DNA of 64,000 nt. It comes from Methylocystaceae bacterium. Lineage in GTDB: Bacteria; Pseudomonadota; Alphaproteobacteria; Rhodospirillales; Terasakiellaceae. The number at the start of each line of letters is the position of its first letter. Position 1 is the stretch's first letter. The notes under the pieces were generated by a model. That model saw nothing but the letters and a program-made list of their open reading frames with translations. It was not told the DNA's origin and ran no database searches. This document shows positions 8,024 to 16,926 of the stretch, in pieces. The stretch is from contig JABXIG010000015.1 of assembly GCA_013373205.1 (NCBI GenBank), forward strand, positions 1-64,000, in the 5' to 3' direction. A program made the translations under genes and the position numbers.

Positions 8024-10809
8024 GAGGCGAGCGAGCCCTCAAGCTTACGGGCCTCATCTAGGTCTTCTGTGGTTTTAATAAACCGTTCCCCAATGATTTT
8101 AGCCAAGTTCGAATTGAGCATCGCAGCGATGTGGGGGTAGAAGCGAAGCCCTTTTTTCGTCGACTCCCATTCCATAGACATCACCTGCACAGGTTCAAGC
8201 GTGCGAACAGTTGCAGTGCGTTCAACACCTTGTCTGATAAAAGCAATTTCGCCGATGACACTACCGGGTCCCATTTCCGCAAGTTTTGTCTCGCTTCCAT
8301 CGGACTGGCGGATAACTTCTACCTTTCCTTCCAGCACAACAAGAAGTTTGCGATCTACCTCACCTTGTTGCAACAGAACATGATTTTCATCATAAGAATG
8401 AAGCTGGGACAGCAAGATCGCCTTTTTAATTTGATAAGGGGTCATGTTTTCAAACAAAGGGCAGCTTTCAAGAATATGCTTGCTGATCTGCAGGGAAATA
8501 ATGTCGTAAAGCCCCACAATGCGCACACTGCGAAGAACAATCGGGGTCACAAGTAAATCAGACAACAGCGCATAAACCATTGTCGCTGCTGCAAGAACAC
8601 CAAATTGGGCAACGATCTGGAAATTGGAGAAAGCAAAAATGCTAAAGCCTAACACAAGCGAGATCGACGTTGAAATGACCGGAACGGCCTGACTGTGAAT
8701 GGTAAGCTTGGCCGCTTTTTGCTGATCTGTCTCGCGTCGACAAATCTCAGCGTAGCGCGTCATGAGATGGACTGTATCGTCAATGGCAATCCCGATGGCA
8801 ATTGCGGCAACCGTTGCTGTACCTGGGTTAAGCGGTATGTCCAGCAGCCCCATAATACCGAAGTTAAAGATCACAGGAATAAGGTTGGGAATTAAAGAGA
8901 TCAACCCCGCAATAAACGAGGTATATACCATCGTCATAATGACAACGATCAGCACAATCAAAATAGCCAGACTGCTGACCTGACTGGAAAACAGACTTTC
9001 TGCCGCCCGGTTAATCATCAGGTTTTCACCGGAAAAGTGATAGGTGATCTGTTCAGGTAACAACGGACGAATTTCTTTCTCTAATTCATCGCGAATAACG
9101 TTGAGTTCATGACTGTCCGAAATATTGTGGCGCACCACAATATTGACCTTTGAATAGTCGTATGTGGCAAACCGTTCCACATCGTCACGCTGCAACATTA
9201 AAAGAAGTTCATCAATTTCACGGCGGGTATCCGGAACACGGTAATGGGCCGGATCCGCTTCATTCATTTCCCGGTTCATCAGTGCAACGTAATCTGAAAG
9301 CGCAATGACCTTATCAAAAGCTTTGCCTTCTTTTGAAACCGTATTTTCTTTCTCACGCAAAATGTCGGTAATTGTTTCAATGACTTTCAGGTTTTCAGGT
9401 TCCTGAAAAAAATGATCTTTATTGCTGTTAAAGGTCAGATAAAAAATCTGCATACCTGAAAGCGTGTCATGCAAGGTATCGGCATTTTGAACAAGGGTGT
9501 TTGACCCCTTGAAATAGCTTAAAGGATCGTTGGAAACCCGCACGGTTGTCGAAGCATAGCCCAAGCCAATCAATAAAATAGCCGTCGTGATAATGACCTT
9601 GCTGCCATGAAAATCACTAACCCTATCGAGAAGTTTGACAATTTTACCAATCAGTCCCGTCGGTTCACCACTTTCATCCCCTAGATTATTTTTTAAGGGG
9701 CCTGTGCGTGACAGGACTAAAGGCACAAACAGGATTGTACAGATCAGGTTCGCCACCATGGAAAAGGATGCCGCATAAGCAAAATTCTGGATCAACGGAA
9801 TTTCAGACAGCGCATTGGAAAAGAAGCCGATTGCCGTGGTAAAGCCGGTGATAAAAATCGGCAAGCCAATATGCTTGACCATAAAACGCAAGGCTTTGAT
9901 ACGATCTGGCTTCTCATCATCCAACCCGTGAATATAAGACGTCAGCATGTGCGTATCTTCGGTGGACCCGATGACGATGACTAAAGAGGGCACAATCGCA
10001 GTCAGCAGAGAAAAAGGAATGCCTGCAAACCCCATAAACCCAAACGTCCATAGAATGGAAAGCGCCGAGGTTGTAATAGGGATAAAACAGGCATACCCCG
10101 TTCTTAGGAAGAAGAGAATTGTGCCAAACAAAAACAACGATGAAAGCGGCACCAAAAGACGAATATCTTCAAACATCGAGCGTTCAATCTCAACATTCAA
10201 ACGTGGTGGCCCCACTTGGAAAACTTCGTCAAAATCTTTTTCGACAGGAACAAGTAGCTCGTCCAGCTGTTTATAGAATGACAGATTAAATTCAGGATCA
10301 CGCTGGCTTCTGTCAACCGTCACGTTGATCGCAAGGGTTTTTCCATCTTCGGAAAGAAGGTTGTTTTTAACCAATGGTGAATAAAGCGCGTTTTCCCTGA
10401 CCTGATCGGCTTCCATCTGATCATAGGGTGCAATATCCATTAAGGGGTTAATATTGAGAAAGCCGTCTTCATCGCGAATAGATAGGGCGCTAAATAAACT
10501 TTCGACCTTTTCCACCTTCTCCAAGCTTTCAAGGTCCCTCACAAGGTTTTCAAGTTCGAGAAGCTTTTCAGGCGTCCAGATTTTTTCGTCTTTTATATAG
10601 ATAATAGTGGTATTATCTGAGCCAAAATTTTTAACGGTTTCACTATAAATCGGCCAGCCCGCATCATTTTCAGAAATAAAGCTTTCGTAACTGGTGTCGG
10701 TTTTAAGTTGGAAAATACCAAAAACCGACGCAATGCTTAGCAAGCTAAGCAGCATGAGCGTTATAAATTGATGGCGATAACCAAATTCCAGGATTTTTTC
10801 AGCATGCAT
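8020..10809 (-). CDS. RND/MMPL family exporter with C-terminal cyclic-nucleotide-binding domain
   Basis: 929 residues. The body is a 12-helix RND permease of the HAE3/MMPL kind: first membrane helix at about 14-34, two periplasmic loops, and charged membrane motifs IGSTEDTHML and IAIDDTVHLMTRYAE. Residues about 795-905 form a cNMP-binding domain not usual in this family; the phosphate-binding cassette is intact (GEIA at 853-856, Arg864 in ERTATV). The RND part would move lipids or other hydrophobes from inner membrane or periplasm using the proton gradient. The cNMP domain suggests gating by cAMP or cGMP. Two genes upstream in the same direction lies an adenylate cyclase. ATG 10809 is preferred to TTG 10812. 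Confidence 0.9.
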   Translation of the reverse strand: MHAEKILEFGYRHQFITLMLLSLLSIASVFGIFQLKTDTSYESFISENDAGWPIYSETVKNFGSDNTTIIYIKDEKIWTPEKLLELENLVRDLESLEKVEKVESLFSALSIRDEDGFLNINPLMDIAPYDQMEADQVRENALYSPLVKNNLLSEDGKTLAINVTVDRSQRDPEFNLSFYKQLDELLVPVEKDFDEVFQVGPPRLNVEIERSMFEDIRLLVPLSSLFLFGTILFFLRTGYACFIPITTSALSILWTFGFMGFAGIPFSLLTAIVPSLVIVIGSTEDTHMLTSYIHGLDDEKPDRIKALRFMVKHIGLPIFITGFTTAIGFFSNALSEIPLIQNFAYAASFSMVANLICTILFVPLVLSRTGPLKNNLGDESGEPTGLIGKIVKLLDRVSDFHGSKVIITTAILLIGLGYASTTVRVSNDPLSYFKGSNTLVQNADTLHDTLSGMQIFYLTFNSNKDHFFQEPENLKVIETITDILREKENTVSKEGKAFDKVIALSDYVALMNREMNEADPAHYRVPDTRREIDELLLMLQRDDVERFATYDYSKVNIVVRHNISDSHELNVIRDELEKEIRPLLPEQITYHFSGENLMINRAAESLFSSQVSSLAILIVLIVVIMTMVYTSFIAGLISLIPNLIPVIFNFGIMGLLDIPLNPGTATVAAIAIGIAIDDTVHLMTRYAEICRRETDQQKAAKLTIHSQAVPVISTSISLVLGFSIFAFSNFQIVAQFGVLAAATMVYALLSDLLVTPIVLRSVRIVGLYDIISLQISKHILESCPLFENMTPYQIKKAILLSQLHSYDENHVLLQQGEVDRKLLVVLEGKVEVIRQSDGSETKLAEMGPGSVIGEIAFIRQGVERTATVRTLEPVQVMSMEWESTKKGLRFYPHIAAMLNSNLAKIIGERFIKTTEDLDEARKLEGSLAS

Positions 10810-10873
10810 CAAGTGGTCCCACCATAGGCATTATTATTTATTTAAAAACATTGTTGCGATTTGACAGGATGGC

Positions 10874-11689
10874 CTAACGCACATGTCGCCCAGACGTGAT
10901 ATAGCGCTGACGGAACACTTTTTCGTTGACCAGCTCTTTATCAAAGGAACGGTGGGTGACCGTTATGATGGTTTTATGGTTCTTGGCTTCATTTTCAACA
11001 ATTTGCGTTTTAGCGCGAAAACCGCCATCGCCAATGTCGAGTAGGTCTTTGGTGATTTGACGTTTGATGAAAGTACCCCGGCGATCAAAAAATTCAGTTT
11101 CAACGACAAAGAAAATGTCTTTTTGAACATACAGGCGACGATATTTATAACCGGTTGAACGCTTGATATCGTCGGTTTTAGGCAACGCATCAATAATATA
11201 GACAGGTTTACCGTTACGTTCCCCATCTTCTTGGCGTTGATATTCAAACTTTTCGCGCGATTCACTAATCAGGTCCTCGAACGTAAAATCGGTGCCCATG
11301 AAATAATTACGCTTACCGCTTTGGGCAATTCGCTTCATTTTCTTGCCTTGTGAAGGCAGATAGAGAAACTGTTCATCTGCGGCATTGTCATGTTGCCATG
11401 TCAACAAAGCGACCCCGCGCACCCCTTGTGGTGACAGGAACGAGACAAGGTACTTTTTCTCCCCCCCACCTGAATCAAGTGTGTAGCGCCGTGTTTCACG
11501 TTTTTCTTCCCCGCCTTGTCGATCTACCAGCAACATCGTGTGGTTTTCAAACTCATAAGGGCGTTCATGCAGCTCTGCAACTTTATCCATGATTTGACGC
11601 CCGCTGAGATCATCTGCATGAGTGGGGGTAATGACGAGCGAACACAGAGTAAACAAAGTCGCAAAAAAGAAAGGGAATGACATTTTCAT
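10874..11689 (-). CDS. LolA-like outer membrane lipoprotein-sorting protein
   Basis: 271 residues with a signal peptide (FATLFTLCSLVITPTHA, then DDLSG). The mature part matches the 'outer membrane lipoprotein-sorting protein' group related to LolA: repeated beta strands, YLVSFLSPQGVRGVALL, QFLYLPSQGKKMKRIA and the FMGTDFTFEDL motif. Proteins of this type are regularly encoded beside MMPL/RND exporters and may carry the exported substrate across the periplasm. It lies 64 bases upstream of the exporter gene on the same strand. No strong ribosome site precedes the ATG. It differs from canonical LolA in length and is not the housekeeping copy. Confidence 0.85.
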   Translation of the reverse strand: MKMSFPFFFATLFTLCSLVITPTHADDLSGRQIMDKVAELHERPYEFENHTMLLVDRQGGEEKRETRRYTLDSGGGEKKYLVSFLSPQGVRGVALLTWQHDNAADEQFLYLPSQGKKMKRIAQSGKRNYFMGTDFTFEDLISESREKFEYQRQEDGERNGKPVYIIDALPKTDDIKRSTGYKYRRLYVQKDIFFVVETEFFDRRGTFIKRQITKDLLDIGDGGFRAKTQIVENEAKNHKTIITVTHRSFDKELVNEKVFRQRYITSGRHVR

Positions 11690-12121
11690 AGGGAGCGCAC
11701 CACTTATTCATTTTCAGATGTAGAAACCTTGTCTTAGGCTGAAGAGTTTGCTTTTTCCTCCTTACCTTTTCAGTCTCTAATCCTTAGTTTTAAAACCTAT
11801 TCATTAAGACCATGAATAATATAGTAGTGTCCATGCGTTTCAAGCTACATATCCATTTGAAGATGAACAGACAGCCATGAAACGGCTCTATTGCTTGGTA
11901 ATGATAGCCTCTTGTTAGAAAAAGAAACTTTATAGGCGATATAGATTCCGAACTTATTTAGTTCATAAATTTTCTCATATTCACCTTTTGTTATATATAG
12001 GATGAGAATCTATTTTATTAGAAAACATACATACAAAAGCAATTGCCCTGTTATTCCCTGAAACGATAAACTTGCAAAGGCGTTTTTCGCCCCTTTACTT
12101 CTACGCTTTCAGAGGGCTGAC
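11690..12121. other. A+T-rich intergenic region upstream of the LolA-like operon
   Basis: 432 bases between the adenylate cyclase stop and the LolA-like start. No convincing ORF, RNA gene or strong terminator was seen. It should hold the promoter of the LolA-like/exporter operon, and a CRP-type site would be informative here, but I could not identify a clear palindrome. Confidence 0.4.
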
Positions 12122-13336
12122 TTATGTCTGTGTCCGCACCATCAGCTGTTCTGCAATCAATGACAATTTCAGAGGCATGAGCTGCCGAAATAGACGGGAG
12201 GCAACATTGACTGTATCACCAATCACCGTAAAATCCATTCTGTTTGCTGCCCCGATAGTACCAACGACGACATCACCCGTATAAATGCCAATACCAATCC
12301 CTCTAGGCAAGTTGGCCTCTTTTGTTTTTAACAGCGCATGACGGGCTGCTTTTAAGGCTCTTCCTTCTGCCTCGTCACCTTGGAAGTGGGCAAGAACAGC
12401 ATCACCGATCATCTTATCCACATCGCCATCCTGTTCTCTGACTGCATCAATCACAATGCCCAAGGATTGATTAAGAAAAGAGACAACGTTTTCAGGCGTT
12501 TCATTTTCACAAAAATCAGTAAACCCCCGCACATCTGAGAACAGGATCGTTGCGCGAATTCTGCGAGAAGTCACATCACCTTTCCCCGCCGAAGCACGGA
12601 TAGTTTCGACCGCTTCATTCGACACCAAACGTTGCAGTTTTTCTCGAAATTCCGTCAACAAATTCGTACGATAATTAATGTCAGATTGCGCATGATAAAC
12701 CAATCGGTTCATCGCAATCGCCAAAAACACCAACACAGCAACAGGAACAATGGTTGCAGGTATAATAACCTTCAGCGTTATCGCGTCCAGATAATCAACA
12801 GGTTCATAAAGTTCCATGACAACAGGATGTGTCGTGGCGGGAACTTTCACATAAAGTTCGTAAAGCTTATGACCTTCAGGAAGTATTTTTTCTACAATGC
12901 TGCGCACACCTTTTAGGGCCTGTTTATATGCTGTACTCGGATCCAGTGTCCCAATTTTGTCTTCTTCACTGGAATAGAGCAAAAGGCCCTCTTTTCCATA
13001 GACTTTAAGATGAGACAGCCCCAGTTCCTTCACTTCATCACGTAAGGTATTCAGAAGCCGTTGCCCTTGGGGTGTGGCATAAACATCCTTTGGTGACATT
13101 GACTCTTGTAAGCTTTCCCATGCCTGTCTGTCTTTATCACTTAATGCCCGATGGATAATTGATGCCCTGTTTTCAGAGATTTCCAGATAGATTTTTTCTG
13201 TAAGCCACGAACTTCCGTTGCTCATGATGACGCCGATCAGCACCGTCAAAAACAACACGCTCGGCAGGATAATCTTGCGAAACCTGCTTTGAAGAGGATA
13301 AGGGGCCTCAAAGACACTATCCTCACTTGATGCCAT
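12122..13336 (-). CDS. Membrane class III adenylate cyclase
   Basis: 404 residues. Two membrane helices (about 20-40 and 190-215) flank a periplasmic sensory segment; the cytoplasmic class III cyclase domain covers about 255-400. Metal-binding aspartates are visible in LFSDVRGFTDF and in the IGDAVLAHF strand, the adenine-specifying Lys in DGDVDKMIGD, and the transition-state Asn and Arg in VNVASRL. These residues point to ATP as substrate and cAMP as product. The chosen ATG has GGGGGTG 4 bases before it and overlaps the end of the LuxR-type gene by 14 bases, so the pair is coupled. A cNMP-binding exporter lies downstream on the same strand. Confidence 0.9.
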   Translation of the reverse strand: MASSEDSVFEAPYPLQSRFRKIILPSVLFLTVLIGVIMSNGSSWLTEKIYLEISENRASIIHRALSDKDRQAWESLQESMSPKDVYATPQGQRLLNTLRDEVKELGLSHLKVYGKEGLLLYSSEEDKIGTLDPSTAYKQALKGVRSIVEKILPEGHKLYELYVKVPATTHPVVMELYEPVDYLDAITLKVIIPATIVPVAVLVFLAIAMNRLVYHAQSDINYRTNLLTEFREKLQRLVSNEAVETIRASAGKGDVTSRRIRATILFSDVRGFTDFCENETPENVVSFLNQSLGIVIDAVREQDGDVDKMIGDAVLAHFQGDEAEGRALKAARHALLKTKEANLPRGIGIGIYTGDVVVGTIGAANRMDFTVIGDTVNVASRLFRQLMPLKLSLIAEQLMVRTQT

Positions 13337-13850
13337 TTTCACCCCCAATGACAATTTCACCGGCAAGTAGGTCTTCAACAAAATAGGCAACCAGTTCATT
13401 GCGGCCCTTTACGCCTGCTTTTTGATAAATCGAACTGGTTTGACTTTTGACCGTACCGATTTTTGTCTGTCGAATATCTGCAATTTCCTGCGTGGACATG
13501 CCTTTAATCAACAACAAAGCAACCTCGGCTTCTGAAGGTGACAATTTCCATTGCGAAAAATGGCGTTGGATAACCTTAAAAAGCTCACCGGACGCCACTT
13601 CCACCGTATTTTCGATTTGGCGATGTTTTTTCAACAACCGAAAAATCTGTAAACCGATAATAAGCAAAGCAAAGGTCAGGGTCAGAACTGCAAATAATTC
13701 GATCTGGTCATGGTCAATCCATGTCGTATCAATATCTATGCGGAATAAATCCGCATAAACATCGATCAGGAAAAAAGCTTCGCAAATGGCAATGACGATA
13801 AAGGAAAAGATCAATCCCTGAACTTCAAAACGGTTCTTTTGGTCTGCCAT
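13323..13850 (-). CDS. Membrane-anchored LuxR-type transcriptional regulator
   Basis: 175 residues. Two membrane helices (about 11-32 and 50-70) are followed by a C-terminal LuxR/GerE helix-turn-helix: LSPSEAEVALLLIKGMSTQEIADI and VKSQTSSIYQKAGVKGRNELV. There is no receiver or autoinducer domain, so the sensing part must be the membrane region or its short periplasmic loop. A membrane-tethered DNA-binding protein of this size is uncommon. It is the first gene of the cyclase pair and its stop lies inside the cyclase gene. It may control the cyclase operon or the LolA-like/exporter operon (inference). Confidence 0.85.
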   Translation of the reverse strand: MADQKNRFEVQGLIFSFIVIAICEAFFLIDVYADLFRIDIDTTWIDHDQIELFAVLTLTFALLIIGLQIFRLLKKHRQIENTVEVASGELFKVIQRHFSQWKLSPSEAEVALLLIKGMSTQEIADIRQTKIGTVKSQTSSIYQKAGVKGRNELVAYFVEDLLAGEIVIGGENGIK

Positions 13851-13897
13851 ACGCTCTGTCCCCTTGCTTTCGATACCTCAAGATACGATGAAAGTGA

Positions 13898-14371
13898 TCA
13901 GTCGTCATCATAATTACCCATTGCAGCACGCGGGTGACAGGCAACACAGTTTGCTTTGCTCTTCACTTTAGGATCAGACCAGGCCCAATTGGGAACTTCC
14001 TTGTTATGTTCACGCACCCAATATGGAATTTCCGTAATACGAAGTGGTGTCCAGTCATCCGCCACCCCGCGCAGGAACTTACCGCTCCACCAGCCACTGT
14101 CTGATGCATTCTCTACAAGATAGTTTTTGATATCATCGTTGGTTTCTTTATCCAAAGAGGCATCTTCACCAAAATGATCATCTAATGTGTCCATGATTTT
14201 TATCCATGAACGTTTGGGTAACATCTGCGGCTGAAACGCCATATGGCAAGCACCACATTCTTTTTTAACGACCTCATCACTGATGGGACGATAGCGTTCA
14301 TCAGCATGGGCGACGGAACTCCCCGCTACTATAACAAGTGCGGCTGCGAATAGAGTTTTTTTATTCAACAT
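13898..14371 (-). CDS. Diheme cytochrome c (DHC)
   Basis: 157 residues with a signal peptide (AAALVIVAGSSVAHA, then DERY). Two heme-binding motifs, CGACH near the N-terminus and CVACH near the C-terminus, match the diheme cytochrome c (PF09626) that partners with SHP. The segment PKRSWIKIMDTLDDHFGEDASLD is shared almost exactly in pattern with the periplasmic half of the cytochrome b fusion encoded two genes upstream, so this is a second, free-standing DHC. It would pass electrons between the membrane cytochrome b and SHP in the periplasm. It is the last gene of the operon, 15 bases after shp. Confidence 0.92.
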   Translation of the reverse strand: MLNKKTLFAAALVIVAGSSVAHADERYRPISDEVVKKECGACHMAFQPQMLPKRSWIKIMDTLDDHFGEDASLDKETNDDIKNYLVENASDSGWWSGKFLRGVADDWTPLRITEIPYWVREHNKEVPNWAWSDPKVKSKANCVACHPRAAMGNYDDD

Positions 14372-14386
14372 TGTTTTCTTCCTGAT

Positions 14387-14794
14387 TTATTGGGTTTGCA
14401 TGAAAGTGATGAAATCGCCTTTTTCGATTGTCGTGCAGGCGCGCCCTAAAACGCTGTTGCAGTTACGACGAAACCATTTTTCGACTTTTCTTTGATCTGT
14501 ATATCGATCCGGCGAAACCGACACTGCAAGCGGTGCAATGCTCTTTCCTGCCCGGGTTAAACCGGATTGCGTTGGATCATTTGTATGACAGGATGTGCAG
14601 GCCGGTGTTTCTGCTTTGCCTGTTGCATGTTGGGTGAGAAAAAAGGCTTTACCCCGTTCAGCCGAAAAGCCATTAAACGATGGATTTTCCTGCTGGGCCT
14701 GATTGCGATATTCATCAAGTATGGAAGAGGCGTAAGCCGGAGTTGCAAGAGCAAAAGCAGCGGCGATTGCGGTCAAACAAATAACTTTCTTCAT
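14387..14794 (-). CDS. shp: SHP-type monoheme cytochrome c (DUF1924)
   Basis: 135 residues with signal peptide (AAAFALATPAYA, then SSIL). It closely follows the sphaeroides heme protein pattern: FNGFSAERGKAFF, the heme motif CTSCH, IAPLAVSVSPDRYTD, and EKWFRRNCNSVLGRAC. SHP is a high-spin periplasmic cytochrome whose Asn ligand, in the RNCNS segment, leaves on reduction so that oxygen or NO can bind; the two cysteines around it form the known disulfide. The gene overlaps the upstream cytochrome b fusion by 4 bases (ATGA). Its biological role is still unsettled in the family; oxygen, NO or peroxide chemistry have been proposed. Confidence 0.92.
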   Translation of the reverse strand: MKKVICLTAIAAAFALATPAYASSILDEYRNQAQQENPSFNGFSAERGKAFFLTQHATGKAETPACTSCHTNDPTQSGLTRAGKSIAPLAVSVSPDRYTDQRKVEKWFRRNCNSVLGRACTTIEKGDFITFMQTQ

Positions 14795-15897
14795 GAGTGA
14801 ACTCCTTTGGGAAGTTTGATCTGATCATCATCAAAGCGACCGCTGTCCGCATCTTTATGACACGCATTGCAGTTCACTTTGGAGCCAATGTCAGGATGGC
14901 TATAATCCGTTTCTGTCAGCTCATCATGCTTCTTTTGCCAGTACCGTGTTTGCGTCATGCGTTGATTTGGCGTGTCATGACGCCCGACCTTATGGGCAAC
15001 TTCCGTGTCAAACGTATTGGCATTCTGTGAATTCAGAAAAGCTGTAATTTCTTGATAAGTCGTGGCATCCAGACTGGCATCTTCACCATAATGATCTGAC
15101 AGATTATTCATAATCTGCTGCCAGTCATTTTGACTGCGCAGACTGGGGTGATAGGCAGGGTGGCAATCCCCACATTCCTGCTGATAGGTCTCATTTGATG
15201 ACATTGCCATAGGCGGTTGTTGTTTTGTGGTGATCCAATAGGAAAAAGCCGCCCCGACACCGATCAGGATCAACATACCTGCCAGTGAATGCCAGATCGA
15301 AACAGGTTTACCCGTTGCAGATACCCCCTCTTTTCTGCCTGTAATCATGGCTTGGACGATAGGGTGTTTGAAGATAAACGTTTCCACCAAAACCCCCAGA
15401 AGATGAATGGAGATGGCAAACATCAAAATTCCAGCTAGGGTTTCATGGATTTCTTCCCCCCATTCACCAAACTGATAACCGATGAGTGATGCCAATGGCC
15501 CTTTGTTTTCCTGACCTCCCCAAACAATGAAACCGCTCACGACCAACAGACACAGGGTTGCCAACAATCCCACAATCATCCAAGCACCCACAGGGTTATG
15601 CCCGGCGTGTTGTTCTGACTTACCTTTCAAAAGGTTTTTTAGATGGGTGACAACACCGTTACGTGATAACGGGAAAGTATGAAATCGGCTGTAATAGCTC
15701 CCGAGAAATCCCCAGATCAACCGGAAGATCAAAAGGCAGGTTAAGGCATATCCGGCATACACATGCACATCCAACCACCATTCCTCAAAGAAATAGCCTG
15801 TAACTGCGGCTGTAAAAACAACTGCAACCATCGACCAGTGAAAAAACCGAAGTGGTAAATCCCAGATGATGGGGGATTTTTCTTGTGGGGCGTTCAT
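14791..15897 (-). CDS. Cytochrome b561-type membrane subunit fused to diheme cytochrome c domain
   Basis: 368 residues. Residues 1-185 are a four-helix cytochrome b561/Ni-Fe-hydrogenase-type cytochrome b with conserved heme histidines (RFFHWSM, VHVYAGYAL, EIHETLAGIL, ISIHLLG). A fifth helix (about 205-225) leads to a periplasmic diheme domain with CGDCH and CNACH. In other bacteria cytochrome b and DHC are separate genes next to shp; here they are fused and a second DHC is kept as well. It would oxidise quinol in the membrane and feed electrons to DHC and SHP. It is the first gene of the operon; transcription is leftwards. Confidence 0.9.
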   Translation of the reverse strand: MNAPQEKSPIIWDLPLRFFHWSMVAVVFTAAVTGYFFEEWWLDVHVYAGYALTCLLIFRLIWGFLGSYYSRFHTFPLSRNGVVTHLKNLLKGKSEQHAGHNPVGAWMIVGLLATLCLLVVSGFIVWGGQENKGPLASLIGYQFGEWGEEIHETLAGILMFAISIHLLGVLVETFIFKHPIVQAMITGRKEGVSATGKPVSIWHSLAGMLILIGVGAAFSYWITTKQQPPMAMSSNETYQQECGDCHPAYHPSLRSQNDWQQIMNNLSDHYGEDASLDATTYQEITAFLNSQNANTFDTEVAHKVGRHDTPNQRMTQTRYWQKKHDELTETDYSHPDIGSKVNCNACHKDADSGRFDDDQIKLPKGVHS

Positions 15898-16020
15898 GTC
15901 CTATCCTTCGCTTATGGGCGTTTCGATAGGACAAATCTGCTCGGTTTATTGAGAGTTCACAATCAACCCCAAGAGTAATAGGGGCTTTTATAACTTTGGT
16001 TTATGCATTTTCTAATGACT

Positions 16021-16767
16021 TCAGCCGGCTAATGACCGCGTTTGGTCAGGCTGATCAATCTCAGCCAACACCGCTTTTGTCATCTCAAAGAACTGCAGGC
16101 GCACGGTCTTTGCATGGGGGTTATCTCGCTCAATCGCTTGAAAAACATTTGCAGAATCATCGCGCACCATCTCAAGGGCCTGACACATAAGGTCAAAACT
16201 TGGTGTCGTTAATTCTGTTGGAAATGGCTCCAGACGATGAAGGATCTGGGCAACCATATGGGTCATCCCCTGAACCAAGGCCATATCACGATCATGTTGA
16301 TCCGCACTTTGGACAATGACGTTTAAGGTAAGTTTTCGTTTTAGAAATACCGTAAGTGCTTTCCAGCTTTCCCCACGCACGGGACACAGAACCATCTTAT
16401 GCCCAGCCACACCGTCCTTGGCACTTTGCGGTCCAAAGAGTGGATGGGTGGCAATAATTTCGACAAATTCAGGCAGATGCTGCGTCATGACTTCAACCGG
16501 TTTGATCTTGACCGACCCCACATCCAGAACAATCTGCCCCGGACGTAAAAAAGGTTTTATCTGCAAAATCGTGTGAGCCATCTGCTGAACAGGCACAGCA
16601 AGAATAATCAGATCGCATCGTGCAACAGTTTTGATATCACATGAGCCTTCAACATGCGGATCATGTACCTGCACAGGGCAAAAATCTTTAATATGATGGT
16701 GGATTATCCGACCAAAGGCCCCAAAGCCAAGCAAGCCGATTGAATTTATTTTAAGGGAATTTGACAT
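16021..16767 (-). CDS. tyrA: Prephenate/arogenate dehydrogenase-like protein
   Basis: 248 residues, shorter than full TyrA. The N-terminal Rossmann fold has GLLGFGAFG; the catalytic domain has LDVGSVKIKP and ATHPLFGPQSA, both typical of prephenate dehydrogenases. The enzyme oxidises prephenate (or arogenate) with NAD(P) on the way to tyrosine. No chorismate mutase or ACT domain is fused. It stands alone, and its leader (16811-16955) has a promoter, a Phe/Tyr-containing leader peptide and an attenuator, which independently supports an aromatic amino acid role. Because the protein is short, the exact substrate (prephenate or arogenate) is open; the gene symbol denotes the family. Confidence 0.85.
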   Translation of the reverse strand: MSNSLKINSIGLLGFGAFGRIIHHHIKDFCPVQVHDPHVEGSCDIKTVARCDLIILAVPVQQMAHTILQIKPFLRPGQIVLDVGSVKIKPVEVMTQHLPEFVEIIATHPLFGPQSAKDGVAGHKMVLCPVRGESWKALTVFLKRKLTLNVIVQSADQHDRDMALVQGMTHMVAQILHRLEPFPTELTTPSFDLMCQALEMVRDDSANVFQAIERDNPHAKTVRLQFFEMTKAVLAEIDQPDQTRSLAG

Positions 16768-16810
16768 CGCATTTTCTTCACTAAACGTGCTGCGAAGTCC
16801 GAAAAAGCCA

Positions 16811-16841
16811 AAATAAAAACCGCTGGGAAAACGCAGCGGTT
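16811..16841 (-). terminator. Attenuator terminator of the tyrA-like leader
   Basis: On the minus strand AACCGCTG pairs perfectly with CAGCGGTT across an 8-base loop and is followed by TTTTTATTTT. It lies between the leader peptide and the tyrA-like start. Its 5' arm (16830-16839) can instead pair with the segment at 16860-16867, the antiterminator. Confidence 0.85.
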
Positions 16842-16862
16842 AAACAATAAGGTATGTGTCCG

Positions 16863-16879
16863 CCGTTATGATAACGGCA
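16863..16879 (-). promoter_or_regulatory. Pause hairpin (1:2) of the attenuator
   Basis: GCCGTTAT and ATAACGGC are perfect complements around a single central base. The first arm on the minus strand covers the last leader codons (Leu14 to Ser17) and the second arm overlaps the stop codon and the antiterminator segment 16860-16867. Ribosome stalling at Tyr12 or Tyr13 would mask the first arm. Confidence 0.8.
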
Positions 16880-16919
16880 GATAATAAAAAGTTACAAATT
16901 TGGCGCTCATCTGTTTCAT
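16866..16919 (-). CDS. Leader peptide of the tyrA-like gene
   Basis: A 17-residue ORF, MKQMSAKFVTFYYLPLS, with Phe at 8 and 11 and a Tyr pair at 12-13, directly before the pause hairpin. This is the expected layout of a transcription attenuation leader reading the supply of charged tRNA-Phe and tRNA-Tyr. The first ATG lies at about the predicted transcription start, so translation may be leaderless, or it may begin at the ATG of codon 4. No good ribosome site is visible for either. Confidence 0.75.
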   Translation of the reverse strand: MKQMSAKFVTFYYLPLS

Positions 16920-16926
16920 GAGGAAT

